A stretch of DNA of 64,000 nucleotides from JACOMS01 sp964352785 (GCA_964352785.1 CAYGTI010000008.1:1-64000), one strand, 5' to 3'; shown: positions 1-8,331, numbered from the stretch's first letter. Notes: generated from the letters alone by a model not told the origin. Numbers and translations are program-made.

Positions 1-133
1 TTCACCCAATCGTAAAGCACTTGGTGCTGACGCCGAGCCGCCCGGCAACCGATGTCACGCTATGCCCCTTATCCGTGACCTGCGCCACAGCCCCTAATTT
101 AAACTCTTCTGTATAACTAATACGACCGCCCAT
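1..133 (-). pseudogene. IS3-family transposase OrfA, 5' fragment with frameshift
   Basis: Reading the minus strand from the ATG at 133 gives 43 residues that begin MGGRISYTEEFKLGAVAQVT and continue to GRLGVSTK, the helix-turn-helix start of IS3-family OrfA (transposase_8). After about position 20 the frame breaks to CFTIG and stop. Shifting by one base restores VLYDWV, matching the family's usual SLYDWVK continuation, so a one-base loss best explains it. The rest of the element lies outside the window. A purine-rich ribosome-binding site (GGAGAG) precedes the start. It is probably non-functional; programmed frameshifting in IS3 elements normally occurs much later, at the OrfA/OrfB junction. 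Confidence 0.75.
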
Positions 134-195
134 AAGACACTCTCCTTGCTTCCAGTTTTACCTTGCAAGGTGTCTACAAAGCTAGGGGCACATCA
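134..195 (-). mobile_element. Probable terminal segment of the IS3-type element
   Basis: The 60 bases upstream of the transposase start (minus strand) run from a TGCCCCTAGCTTTGTAGACA-like end near 195 to the start codon. IS3-family termini often begin TG and lie 50-70 bp from orfA, so the left end is probably near 190-195. The partner terminal repeat is outside the window, so the exact border cannot be fixed. Confidence 0.35.
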
Positions 196-385
196 AAAGG
201 CATAATGACCTGCATCCCGCTATGATTGGTGCGCACATGGATTCTTCTCAGGTATGCTCATCGCGGCTATCGTAATGTATTGGATTTAATGAGTCCTGAG
301 CCTAAGCCTTTTACTCTAAACTAAAAGCAATTCTAAGTTGATAATTAAGTCTTGATTAAGTGCTTTGTACGAGCAAATTTAAGGG

Positions 386-766
386 TTATTTATCCAAATC
401 CCGCTTTACCTCTGGTCTTGCTAAAAGCTCTTGCATGTCTTTGGCGGTATCGAAGGTTGTGTCGGAGACAAATCTCAATGCAGGTGTCGATTTCATTTCC
501 ATTTCTTTGCCGAGCCGGCCGCGCAGGAAGCTTTTTGCGCGGTTCAGCGCGGCAATGACTTTATCAGCGTCTCCGCCGCCAAGGGGCGCGGCGAAAACAA
601 TCGCGTGTTTTAAATCAGGCGAAGCGCGGACCTCTGAAATCGTGACAGAAATGCCAGTCAGATCAGGATCGCGTAAATGCTCACGCGCGATGATCTCTGC
701 CAGAGCGCGGCGGATAAGTTCGCCGGCTTTAAGCTGGCGCTGCGTGGGTGCTTTATGTTTAGCCAT
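386..766 (-). CDS. rbfA: Ribosome-binding factor A
   Basis: A 126-residue protein of normal RbfA length. It assists late 30S subunit maturation by binding near 16S rRNA helix 1, and is needed for cold adaptation. The N-terminal RQLKAGELIRRALAEII segment, the LRDPDLTGISVTISEVRASP core and the LGKEMEMKSTPALRF segment are typical of the KH-like RbfA fold. In alphaproteobacteria rbfA normally sits between infB and truB. Here it is the last gene of a minus-strand run behind phaD (40-base gap), and an IS remnant lies where truB would be expected, pointing to rearrangement. Start at 766 (MAKHKAP). Confidence 0.93.
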   Translation of the reverse strand: MAKHKAPTQRQLKAGELIRRALAEIIAREHLRDPDLTGISVTISEVRASPDLKHAIVFAAPLGGGDADKVIAALNRAKSFLRGRLGKEMEMKSTPALRFVSDTTFDTAKDMQELLARPEVKRDLDK

Positions 767-805
767 GGGCGGGCTCGTATCTTATTTTTTTATGTGTGGG
801 AATGG

Positions 806-1450
806 CTATTTGCTGGATTGTCCGGCTAAAAACTCGTTCAGCAACTCGGCATATCCATCGCCGGAGCGCCAGTAAGGTGTGATTTGAATCAGGCTCATGA
901 ATACGCCTTGATCAATCAGAGACTTGGGCGGGGCGGTGCCAAACCGTAGATCATGATATTGCAGCCAAAAGGTAAAATGCTGCGCGATGCGCCCCGCAAG
1001 TGCGCCTTTTTCACCTTCCTCAAATGACAGGTTTCCGCCCTCATCCAGTGACGATAAAAGTGAAAAGGCGGTTTGTTCTTTGAGCGCTAAAATGCGTGAA
1101 AAACGCGGACGCAGGTCAGGAATGCGGGTGAGAAGTTCTGACATGTTGCGATAGAAAAAGCGGAAATCATAAATTTCTTCAAAGATAATATAAAGATAAA
1201 CCCAATTATCCGACAGGCTGAGAGTCTTTTCCATCGGCGCCGCCAGCACCATACGGATTTCTTCTTCAAAATCATCAAACAGAGCTTGGATGATTTGATC
1301 CTTGCCCTTGTAGTGATAGTAAAGATTGCCCGGGCTGATCTCCATGACCGAGGCAATATCAACGGCGCTGATTTGGCTCTCGCCCTCATTATTAAACAGC
1401 CCCAGAGCGGTCTGGAGAACTTTTGTTTTTGTTTTGGAGCGCTCAGCCAT
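806..1450 (-). CDS. phaD: TetR-family regulator, PhaD-like
   Basis: A 214-residue TetR/AcrR regulator. Residues 8-50 form the DNA-binding HTH (ALGLFNNEGES, then MEISPGNLYYHYKGKDQII). The C-terminal ligand-binding part follows the layout of pseudomonad PhaD, including the aromatic run around YIIFEEIYDFRFFYRN and the following LLTRIPDLRPR. PhaD activates PHA genes and is thought to sense a fatty-acid-derived ligand. The gene follows the phasin gene by 17 bases, in the same position as phaD in medium-chain PHA loci. The specific name rests on both sequence pattern and context; other TetR roles cannot be excluded. Confidence 0.75.
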   Translation of the reverse strand: MAERSKTKTKVLQTALGLFNNEGESQISAVDIASVMEISPGNLYYHYKGKDQIIQALFDDFEEEIRMVLAAPMEKTLSLSDNWVYLYIIFEEIYDFRFFYRNMSELLTRIPDLRPRFSRILALKEQTAFSLLSSLDEGGNLSFEEGEKGALAGRIAQHFTFWLQYHDLRFGTAPPKSLIDQGVFMSLIQITPYWRSGDGYAELLNEFLAGQSSK

Positions 1451-1467
1451 AAAGGTGCTGCCGGACG

Positions 1468-1917
1468 TTATGTTTTGGTTTTAGTTGTTCTTGTCGTCGT
1501 GGGTTTTTTCTTCGGCGCGGCTTTTTTCGGTTCTAGCTTTTCTAGGATGAGATCGAGCTTGCCTTCGATAACCGCGAGGCGGGACTCTATACCGTTGATG
1601 TCTTCGGCGACTTCCTCACCGCGCATGAGACGGGAGCGCATCTTGGCAATGCGTTCATCCATATGCAGATCCGGCATGGAAAATTCCGGCATACCGGCCT
1701 TGCCCATAATGTCCTTGCGCTTGCTGTCGACGGCCAATTCTATAAATTCACCTTTTTGCACCAGATCGTCAAAGACGCGGCTGGTCTCTCCGGACATATC
1801 TTTGATGGCCTCTTGTGCTTCGGTGAAGGCCCGGCCATAGGCGCCGATCCCGGCGAGCCAGATACGGCGGGCCGTGTCTGTAGTGCTGCGTTTTGATTTA
1901 TCTTTTTTATCGGCCAT
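1468..1917 (-). CDS. Phasin family PHA granule-associated protein (PhaF/PhaI-like)
   Basis: A 149-residue phasin (PF05597 type). The signature ARRIWLAGIGAYGRAFTEAQ at about residues 16-35 is the amphipathic helix that coats the hydrophobic polyester granule. A predicted coiled-coil stretch follows (IESRLAVIEGKLDLILEKLE), then a Lys/Thr/Pro-rich tail reminiscent of the histone-like DNA-binding tail of PhaF, though much shorter. It lies 10 bases downstream of phaZ and just upstream of phaD, so it is probably co-transcribed. A GGGGA ribosome-binding site precedes the ATG at 1917. Confidence 0.85.
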   Translation of the reverse strand: MADKKDKSKRSTTDTARRIWLAGIGAYGRAFTEAQEAIKDMSGETSRVFDDLVQKGEFIELAVDSKRKDIMGKAGMPEFSMPDLHMDERIAKMRSRLMRGEEVAEDINGIESRLAVIEGKLDLILEKLEPKKAAPKKKPTTTRTTKTKT

Positions 1918-1927
1918 AAGAGTCCCC

Positions 1928-2815
1928 TTAGAAATGATGATAAGATGCGGTCACGGACGGAAGCTGTACAGGTTCCACGTCGGGCATGGCGACTTCGGGT
2001 TCACCGAAAAACTCGCGCAGTTCATGCACCATTTCCGCGCGCCGTGTCAGCATAAATAAATGCCCTGCACCCTCAAACACATGCAGGCGAGAGCGGCGCA
2101 GCATGAGATTTAAAAACCGGCCATTGATCAATGGTACGATGTGATCTTTGTCCCCTGCCAGCACAAGCGTGCGTGCGCGAATGCGCCGAATAAACGGCAA
2201 GCTCGACCATCCGGCCATAGCGCCGAGCTGAAAGAGATAGCCCTTGATGCTGGGCGGGATCATGTTGATGGAAAACTCACCCACAGCGTCTGTCGCGTCG
2301 CCGTAAAGCGTTTCAAAGTTTTTCGCGAGGAAGTCTTTGTCAATATAACGGCGCGGAGAGACCATCTTTGAGAGCGCCATAGGGTTGCCGGGCACCATGG
2401 TGACGCCGGTTGTCGTGCAGCACAGAACAAGGCGCTTGGTCATATCACGGTTTTGCCATGCAAATTGCTGAGCGGGGCCGCCGCCCCATGACACGCCCAT
2501 CACATCCACAAGCTCGTAGCCATTTTCCAACAGGATTTGCTTGGCGGCTTTGGCCACCCAGTTCGGACGATATGGCAGGGTAGGGTCAGGTGAGCCGCCT
2601 ACGCCGGGCATATCAAAGGTGATGATGTCTCGGCCTGTAAAACTATCGGCAAAACTTTGCGCGATTTCGAGGTTTGCGCCAATGCCGTTGAAAAATAAAA
2701 GCGGGGTCCGCTTGCCCTCACCTTTGTCTGTTCCAGACCATATGGCTGTCCGGAGTCTTTGGTTGCCGACTTTGGAGAAGAAAATCTTCGGCAAATTAGG
2801 ATGGAAATGTGGCAT
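1928..2815 (-). CDS. phaZ: Intracellular PHA depolymerase
   Basis: A 295-residue alpha/beta hydrolase that matches the medium-chain-length PHA depolymerase of Pseudomonas along its length. It has the oxyanion-region LLFFNGIGANLE, the nucleophile elbow GVSWGG (Ser109), the acid in LAGDKDHIVPL (Asp224) and the catalytic His252 in GAGHLF. It should release hydroxyacid monomers from intracellular storage granules. It sits between the PHA synthase (76-base gap) and a phasin gene (10-base gap), the same order as in pseudomonad pha loci. No signal peptide is seen, in keeping with a cytoplasmic enzyme. Confidence 0.9.
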   Translation of the reverse strand: MPHFHPNLPKIFFSKVGNQRLRTAIWSGTDKGEGKRTPLLFFNGIGANLEIAQSFADSFTGRDIITFDMPGVGGSPDPTLPYRPNWVAKAAKQILLENGYELVDVMGVSWGGGPAQQFAWQNRDMTKRLVLCCTTTGVTMVPGNPMALSKMVSPRRYIDKDFLAKNFETLYGDATDAVGEFSINMIPPSIKGYLFQLGAMAGWSSLPFIRRIRARTLVLAGDKDHIVPLINGRFLNLMLRRSRLHVFEGAGHLFMLTRRAEMVHELREFFGEPEVAMPDVEPVQLPSVTASYHHF

Positions 2816-2874
2816 TCAAACGGCTTTCATTGTCCGCAGCGACTGCAGCGGAAGACTTTTCAAAAATGAGTTTA

Positions 2875-2897
2875 ACGTAAAAACCTGAGTTTTACGT
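2875..2897. repeat. Inverted repeat across the phaC stop codon
   Basis: ACGTAAAA (2875-2882) is mirrored by TTTTACGT (2890-2897) with a 7-base loop, and overlaps the phaC stop. It could be a weak intercistronic hairpin that stabilises or attenuates transcript between phaC and phaZ. There is no T-run, so it is unlikely to be a full terminator. Confidence 0.5.
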
Positions 2898-4571
2898 GAA
2901 TACATATTCGCCGGGCGCTTTGGCCATTGGCGGATGGGTTTTATTTCCCAGTGATTTTGGCGATGTTTTCTTTTCACCGGAGCGCTCAGACAGCCACTCA
3001 TCCCAGCGTGGCCACCAAGAGCCGTCGATTTGTTCCGCGCCGGCCACCCACTCGTCTGCTGTTTCCGGCAGGTTTTTATTAGCGAAATATTTCGCTTTTG
3101 GATTTCCGGGAGGGTTAAGCAGGGATTGGATGTGGCCACTGTTGGACAAGCTAAATTCAATCTCACCGCCAAACAGGTGCACATTACGGTAACAGGCTTT
3201 CCACGGCGTGATGTGATCCGTCACGCCCGCGACCATAAACGCGTCTTGGGTGACATTGCTCAGGTCAACGACGTTGCCCATGAACTCAACACTGGACGTG
3301 GATTGGAAACGTTTATCGGAATAGATGTCGAGATAATCAGAGTGAAGCTGCGCGGGCAGGTTTGTCGTATCATTATTCCAGAACAAAACGTCAAACGGCG
3401 GCGGGTCTTCGCCGAGTAAGTAATTGTTGACCACATAATTCCAGATCAAATCGTTTGGCCGCATCCACGCAAAAGAGCGGGCCAGCTCTTCACCCGCCAA
3501 AATGCCTTTGCGCGCACTGTGTTTTCGGGCTGCCTCAATCGCACCGTCGGTTACGAACAGACCGACATCGCTGTCTGTTTTTTTACCGTCTAGAACGCTG
3601 ACGAGCATGGTATAGCAATTGATCCTGTCATCGCCGCGCGCGGCAAGCTCAGACAGAAATAGAGCCATGGTTATGCCGCCGGAGCATGCCCCTGATACAT
3701 TGAGGCGTTTGGAGCCGGATATTTTTTTAATCGTATCTGTCGCGTCAATCAGCGCCTGAACATAATTAGCAAGTCCCCAGTGAGAATGCTGCCGGGTTGG
3801 ATTGCGCCAAGACACAGCAAACACTTGGTAGCCGCGCGAGGTCAGGAAGCGAACAATCGATTTATTTGGCGAGAGATCATTGGCATAAAACTTATTGATT
3901 TGCGGCGGAATGATCATTAACGGCATTTTATAAACTTGATCCGTCGTGGGTTGATACTGGATCAACTCCAGCATCTCGTCTTTATAAACAACCGCGCCTT
4001 TGGATGTCGCGAGATTTTCGCCGACTTTAAAAGGTCGTCCGTCAACTTGACTGGGCATACCGCCATTATTGCGCAGATCATCATAAGCGTTTTGCAGACC
4101 GCTGAGTACAGATTTACCGCCTGTCTCAAACAGTTTTTTCATCGCAGCGGGATTACCTATTAATGTATTTGTCGGTGCTAGGCTATCGATGACGATATCC
4201 AGCATAAAGCCCGCGCGGGCTTTGTCATGATCAGACGCGCCCGAGTCGGCGATCCATCCTTTAAGCTCTTTTTGCATGGCGAGCCAGCTTTGAAGGCCGC
4301 GCTTATAAAGTGGGTTGATTGACCACGTTTCATCTTTAAAGCGGCGGTCGCGTTCATCGGGCGTCAGCTCGGACGTGCCTTTGGCTATTTCGACGAGTTC
4401 TTTGCCGTATTGCCCTAAATGTTTTGCAAAAGGTACAGGTTGTTTCGCGGCTGTTTTGACGAGAATACCTAGTGATTTCACAAAATCAGAGCGGCGTAGG
4501 CCCACCAGAGAGTTAACGGCTGTTGTTGTTTGCGCAGCTTGTTTGCCAATGTCTTCGGGTGTTTCAGCCAT
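2892..4571 (-). CDS. phaC: Poly(3-hydroxyalkanoate) synthase, class II-like
   Basis: Polymerises (R)-3-hydroxyacyl-CoA into polyester at the granule surface. With the ATG at 4571 (preceded by GGCAGGAA) the protein has 559 residues, the length of pseudomonad class II synthases. The catalytic residues fall at Cys296 in the lipase-like box SGACSGG, Asp452 in VAGVTDHITPW and His480 in SNSGHIQSLLNPP. Core motifs such as WSINPLYKRG and NPPQ-type IIPPQINKFY are also present. An upstream in-frame ATG at 4601 would add ten residues but has no ribosome site. It heads the phaC-phaZ-phasin-phaD run. The substrate range (medium-chain) is inferred from class resemblance only. Confidence 0.93.
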   Translation of the reverse strand: MAETPEDIGKQAAQTTTAVNSLVGLRRSDFVKSLGILVKTAAKQPVPFAKHLGQYGKELVEIAKGTSELTPDERDRRFKDETWSINPLYKRGLQSWLAMQKELKGWIADSGASDHDKARAGFMLDIVIDSLAPTNTLIGNPAAMKKLFETGGKSVLSGLQNAYDDLRNNGGMPSQVDGRPFKVGENLATSKGAVVYKDEMLELIQYQPTTDQVYKMPLMIIPPQINKFYANDLSPNKSIVRFLTSRGYQVFAVSWRNPTRQHSHWGLANYVQALIDATDTIKKISGSKRLNVSGACSGGITMALFLSELAARGDDRINCYTMLVSVLDGKKTDSDVGLFVTDGAIEAARKHSARKGILAGEELARSFAWMRPNDLIWNYVVNNYLLGEDPPPFDVLFWNNDTTNLPAQLHSDYLDIYSDKRFQSTSSVEFMGNVVDLSNVTQDAFMVAGVTDHITPWKACYRNVHLFGGEIEFSLSNSGHIQSLLNPPGNPKAKYFANKNLPETADEWVAGAEQIDGSWWPRWDEWLSERSGEKKTSPKSLGNKTHPPMAKAPGEYVFT

Positions 4572-4661
4572 ATGATTTTTCCTGCCATTATGTATACACA
4601 CGCTCTTGGGCGCGTCGCATGAGTTTAGCGAGATAATAGTCTGTAAAGCAAGGGTGGCAGA

Positions 4662-4697
4662 TAAAAAAAAGCGACGTATCCGTTCAAGGATACGCCG
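4662..4697 (-). terminator. Rho-independent terminator of the second phasin gene
   Basis: On the minus strand GCGGCGTATCC-TTGAAC-GGATACGTCGC forms a strong hairpin followed by eight T residues. It lies 30 bases after the phasin gene ending at 4726 and insulates it from phaC. Confidence 0.88.
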
Positions 4698-4725
4698 CCT
4701 ATATTACGCCAAGGGGAGGGGCGTT

Positions 4726-5181
4726 TTATGCTGCTTTTTCAGCTTCAGTCGCGGCAGCAACAGTTTTTTCTGTTTTTGCTTTGACGGCTGCAGTTGCTTT
4801 TTTGCCCATTGCAACGATTTTTTTGTTCAGCGCAGCGATTTCAGCTTCAAGCTCTTCGACGCGGTCATTTGCAGAGGCTGGAAGAATAGAGCGAACTTTC
4901 TCAGAATTTTCTTTGTAAGTTTTCACAACGGCTGTCTGTGTGCCTTTAAGGTAATCAGACGCTTGTGCTTCGATCTCTTCGCCTTTTTCGACGAATGTCT
5001 CGAACAGACCATCTGTGGCTTCGCGGGCTTGGTTAAAGCGGAACTGGGCACGCTCATAAGCTGCGCCGTACATGCCGACATAGGCCAAAGCGCCTTTGCG
5101 AAGAAGGGCTGTTGCTTTTACAGCGTTGTCTTCAGTTTTTGTTGAAACTTTTTTCACTGCTTTTTTATTTGCTTTTGCCAT
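4726..5181 (-). CDS. Second phasin-like granule protein
   Basis: A 151-residue, Lys/Ala-rich protein. Residues 22-70 (LLRKGALAYVGMYGAAYERA and on to FVEKGEEIE) follow the phasin amphipathic-helix pattern. Residues 105-125 (VEELEAEIAALNKKI) look like a short coiled coil, and an Ala/Lys-rich tail follows. It stands alone upstream of phaC with its own terminator, so it can be expressed independently and strongly, as expected of the major granule coat protein. The ribosome site AAAGGAT precedes the ATG at 5181. Assignment to the phasin family is by pattern; its role beside the first phasin is inferred. Confidence 0.78.
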   Translation of the reverse strand: MAKANKKAVKKVSTKTEDNAVKATALLRKGALAYVGMYGAAYERAQFRFNQAREATDGLFETFVEKGEEIEAQASDYLKGTQTAVVKTYKENSEKVRSILPASANDRVEELEAEIAALNKKIVAMGKKATAAVKAKTEKTVAAATEAEKAA

Positions 5182-5407
5182 GGGATTATCCTTTCAAAAA
5201 TGTTCCGTTAGCGGGTGTTTTGTTATTGAGATGTGTTTAGGAAAACAAATTAGAAAGCGCATCCTAATCGAAATTTGCGGTGCATTTTTCGCGGTTTTTA
5301 TTTCCTCGCTTCGGATTGCACCGGGCGGTGGTCTCCGATATGACGCGGCGTAATATTCATTATAAGTAGAGCCAACACAGCAAAGCCCGCAGGGAGGCAA
5401 GATATAA

Positions 5408-6307
5408 ATGACCGCTCAGAAAATTGACGGAAAAGCCTATGCTCAGCGTTTACGTGGGCGCGTTGCCCAGGCGGCGGATCATCTAAGTACCCACCATCAC
5501 TATGTCCCAAGCCTTGCGGTTGTTTTGGTCGGTGATGATCCGGCCAGCCATGTTTATGTGCGTAATAAAATTAAATTTACCAAAGAGACCGGCATGCGCT
5601 CGGTCGAGCATCGCTGCGAGGCTGATATTTCGCAAGAGGCTATTATTGATCTGGTCAACACGCTCAACGCTGATCCCGCCATTGATGGGATTTTGGTGCA
5701 ATTGCCGCTGCCGAAACATCTGAATTCTGATCAAATTATTGCGCAAATTGATCCCGGCAAAGATGTTGACGGCCTAACCGAAGTGTCTGCCGGGCGATTA
5801 TCGCTGGGAAAGCCGGGACTACGGCCCTGCACGCCAACGGGCTGCGTGATGCTGGCCAAAGACCAGCTTGGCGATCTATCCGGTAAGCACTGCGTTATTC
5901 TTGGGCGCTCTATATTGGTGGGCAAGCCTGCCGCTATGCTCTTTTTGGAACAAAACTGCACCGTGACGATTGCGCACTCACGCACGGCCAATATTCAAAG
6001 TATATGCCAAACAGCGGATATTCTTGTGGCGGCTGTCGGCCGCCCGGAGATGGTACAGTCTGCGTGGGTTAAGCCGGGTGCCTGCGTGATTGATGTCGGC
6101 ATCAACCGCGTGCCTCACCCCGCCAAGCCCGGAAAGTCAAAACTTGTTGGTGACGTGGCTTATAATGCGGTTGCTGATGTGGCCGGGTCAGCCACGCCGG
6201 TACCGGGAGGCGTGGGGCCAATGACGATTGCATGTCTCTTGCGAAACACGGTCATCGCCGCCTGTCAACGTCGCGGTTGGGATGTCCCTCAGAGCCTGGA
6301 TTTTTAG
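5408..6307 (+). CDS. folD: Bifunctional methylene-THF dehydrogenase / methenyl-THF cyclohydrolase
   Basis: Interconverts 5,10-methylene-, methenyl- and 10-formyl-tetrahydrofolate using NADP in one-carbon metabolism. The 299-residue protein has the catalytic pair Tyr50 and Lys54 in HVYVRNKIK, the QLPLPKH motif, DVDGL, PCTPTG, the Rossmann motif GRSILVGKP and the C-terminal TPVPGGVGPMT. The residue numbering matches E. coli FolD. The ribosome site GGGAGG lies a few bases upstream. It converges with thpR, leaving only eight bases between the stops. Confidence 0.96.
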   Translation: MTAQKIDGKAYAQRLRGRVAQAADHLSTHHHYVPSLAVVLVGDDPASHVYVRNKIKFTKETGMRSVEHRCEADISQEAIIDLVNTLNADPAIDGILVQLPLPKHLNSDQIIAQIDPGKDVDGLTEVSAGRLSLGKPGLRPCTPTGCVMLAKDQLGDLSGKHCVILGRSILVGKPAAMLFLEQNCTVTIAHSRTANIQSICQTADILVAAVGRPEMVQSAWVKPGACVIDVGINRVPHPAKPGKSKLVGDVAYNAVADVAGSATPVPGGVGPMTIACLLRNTVIAACQRRGWDVPQSLDF

Positions 6308-6315
6308 CGCGCCAG

Positions 6316-6855
6316 TCAGCCAATAAGTGGATAGCTGGCTTCTTGCCGATAAAGATTAGGTTTGCCCTGTGACGACAGGCTTGAATAAAGGTGAAACTCG
6401 TCTACTAAAAACGGCCCGGCTTGGAACTGCGCGAGGCGCTTTTCGAAGGCGATGATCCGGTCAATACGCGGTTCTGGTTTCAGGTAAGCCAAGGTGACAT
6501 GCGGCTGAAATGTCCGCGCGTCCATATCGATTTTGGCGCGGCGCGCGGCGCGGCGACAATGTTTGTTAAGTCGGGTTAGCTCATCGGATGGGTCAACACC
6601 GATCCAGATCGCATGCGGCTCAGCTCTGCCGAAATGTCCTGCGCCTGAGAGCGAGACGTTAAAACTTGTCATTTTCAGTTGCGCGAGCTCCGCGTCTAAA
6701 ATTTCTGCGCGGTCCATATCAACATCGCCAAAATAGCCCAGCGTGATATGTAGTTTTTCCGGCCCTGACCACCGGGCTCCGGACACGCCTTTTTGCAAGC
6801 GGGTAAGCTGGCGGACTATTTTTTCATTGGGGCGTACGGCAGCAAAAAGTTTCAT
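6316..6855 (-). CDS. thpR: RNA 2',3'-cyclic phosphodiesterase (LigT-like)
   Basis: A 179-residue 2H phosphoesterase. The two catalytic HxTL motifs are seen as His36 in HITL and His119 in HVTL, with the usual N-terminal KLFAAVRP strand. It opens 2',3'-cyclic phosphate ends of RNA, and some members ligate tRNA halves in vitro. It is transcribed toward folD. No partner gene indicates a specific physiological substrate. Confidence 0.9.
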   Translation of the reverse strand: MKLFAAVRPNEKIVRQLTRLQKGVSGARWSGPEKLHITLGYFGDVDMDRAEILDAELAQLKMTSFNVSLSGAGHFGRAEPHAIWIGVDPSDELTRLNKHCRRAARRAKIDMDARTFQPHVTLAYLKPEPRIDRIIAFEKRLAQFQAGPFLVDEFHLYSSLSSQGKPNLYRQEASYPLIG

Positions 6856-7061
6856 AGATTTCGAATAAGTAGCTGAAATGATGTGGGTTTGAGGGTTTTA
6901 ATGCGCGTGTGAGATCACAAATGTGTTATCTGGCACTGATTTTGGCACTCGGGCGCGCAAGCATGATTAAATTTAACCGGGAATGTTTGTAATTTCTTGG
7001 AACTACACTATATTACAGAGATAGATTTAACAACGGTCCAAATATCTTTAAGGGAGTTTAT

Positions 7062-7787
7062 ATGACCAATCGTACACCACAATCCATCGGCGGCGTCGCC
7101 GAGACGGATATTGGCCTGCGTAATTTCATGCTGGGCACATATCGCTACATGGCTATGGCTATGGCGGTCACAGCCACAACAGCTTATTTGTTCGGTCAAT
7201 ACCTCATGGCCAACCCGGATATGATGCGTCTTGTCTTCAGTCCAATCTCTGCGGTTATCGCATTTGTTGTCATCGTTTTCGGGTTTGGCGCGGTTGGCCG
7301 TAAATTACCATCAATGAGCCAAGGCGCCGTCGTTGCGTTTCTGTTTAGCTTTGCGGCGTTTATGGGCGTTTTCATGTCAGGCATTGGCATAATGTATAGT
7401 CCGGTCATCATCGCGAAGATTTTCTTCATGACCGTCGCCATGTTTGCCGCGCTGAGCTTCTTTGGTCACACCACCGAGCGAAACCTCAGTACATACGTCA
7501 AATATGCGTTTGCGGCATTTCTAGCCTATATCGCCATTAACTTCCTTGGCATGTTTGTTCCGGCACTTCGCCCAACCGGCGCGATGGATTTGATCATCCA
7601 AGGTGTGGCCCTACTTGCGATTGCATTTATCACGGCGTGGGAAACACAAATGCTCAAGCGTGTTTATTACGGCATTGCCGGAAATGCAGCGATGGAAAGC
7701 AAGATGTCAGCTTTCGGCGCAGCAAGCTTGCTGTTGGCTTTCATCAACATGTTCCAGATTTTGCTCAGCTTGTTTGGTCGCGACTAA
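7062..7787 (+). CDS. Bax inhibitor-1 / YccA family membrane protein
   Basis: A 241-residue inner-membrane protein with about seven predicted transmembrane helices. It begins with a soluble lead (TNRTPQSIGGVAETDIGLRN) and then YRYMAMAMAVTATTAYLFGQ. The family (UPF0005, YbhL-like) includes proton-sensitive calcium leak channels; the bacterial role is poorly defined. The ribosome site AAGGGAG lies seven bases before the ATG. The gene is monocistronic and closed by a strong terminator at 7811. Confidence 0.9.
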   Translation: MTNRTPQSIGGVAETDIGLRNFMLGTYRYMAMAMAVTATTAYLFGQYLMANPDMMRLVFSPISAVIAFVVIVFGFGAVGRKLPSMSQGAVVAFLFSFAAFMGVFMSGIGIMYSPVIIAKIFFMTVAMFAALSFFGHTTERNLSTYVKYAFAAFLAYIAINFLGMFVPALRPTGAMDLIIQGVALLAIAFITAWETQMLKRVYYGIAGNAAMESKMSAFGAASLLLAFINMFQILLSLFGRD

Positions 7788-7810
7788 GCTCTCTGCATAT
7801 CAAAACTGAA

Positions 7811-7837
7811 ACCCGGCTCATTGAGCCGGGTTTTTTA
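7811..7837 (+). terminator. Rho-independent terminator after the BI-1 gene
   Basis: ACCCGGCTCA-TTGAGCCGGGT followed by six T residues, 24 bases after the stop codon. The hairpin lies ahead of the convergent DUF2794 gene; the minus strand also shows A/T flanks, so it may act both ways. Confidence 0.92.
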
Positions 7838-7847
7838 TTTGCGTGAA

Positions 7848-8204
7848 CTATGTGATTTTGAAGCGTTGTTTATCAAACACTTTGAGAACACTTTTCAGAT
7901 CATGGCCGCGCTTTAAAATAAGACCGCCGGGCGCTATCACGCTAAATTGCCCTTGCTTTTGCCGTAGGGCAGGAGTTTTTTCAATTCGGTACAGTGGATG
8001 CTCCGTGGCTTTGCGGTAAATACTAAACACGGCCCGTTGCGGTAGAAAGTCCATTGCATAGTCTTTCCAGTGCCCAAGGCTGACCATTTGGCCATAGACC
8101 GAAAGTATTTGCGTCAGTTCTTGGCGGCTGAACGCCGTCTGGCTGGCTTGGCGATTTTTTGCGGTGGCACGGCTTTGCGGCAGGGGAACTACTTTTGAAT
8201 TCAT
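7848..8204 (-). CDS. DUF2794 family protein
   Basis: A 118-residue protein that matches the alphaproteobacterial DUF2794 family in its conserved core: FSRQELTQILSVYGQMV, WKDYAMDFLPQRAVFSIYR, PLYRIEKTP and GLILKRGHDLKSVLKVFD. The family has no established function, although its strong conservation in alphaproteobacteria suggests a housekeeping role. No signal peptide or membrane segment is visible. Confidence 0.9.
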   Translation of the reverse strand: MNSKVVPLPQSRATAKNRQASQTAFSRQELTQILSVYGQMVSLGHWKDYAMDFLPQRAVFSIYRKATEHPLYRIEKTPALRQKQGQFSVIAPGGLILKRGHDLKSVLKVFDKQRFKIT

Positions 8205-8283
8205 ACCCTAACATTACCCTAGGATGTGTGCCTTGCAAGAGCGAGCGAGGCGCTTTTTTTAGGCTTTGGTAACGCAATGCCCC

Positions 8284-8331
8284 AAACTTGCCTTATTTCG
8301 GTCTTTTTGCGGCCTTAACGCTGCGTATATT
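8284..8331 (+). promoter_or_regulatory. Conserved promoter block of small-RNA candidate 1
   Basis: A roughly 35-base block starting AAACTTGCCTTATT and containing GGTCTTTTTGCGGCCTTA recurs at 8537 with few changes. Within it TTTTTG (8304-8309) and TATATT (8326-8331) are spaced by 16 bases and could be -35/-10 elements. The same spacing recurs in the second copy. Assignment as promoter is inference; the block could also be an operator or part of the transcript. Confidence 0.45.

Noticed and set aside
240..335. Open frame ending in MSPEPKPFTLN between the IS remnant and rbfA
   Set aside because: Starts after a stop with no ribosome site, and no family is recognised; too short to support as a gene or remnant.
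360..875. Long plus-strand open frames across rbfA
   Set aside because: They are antisense to rbfA, have no family features, and rbfA explains the coding signal.
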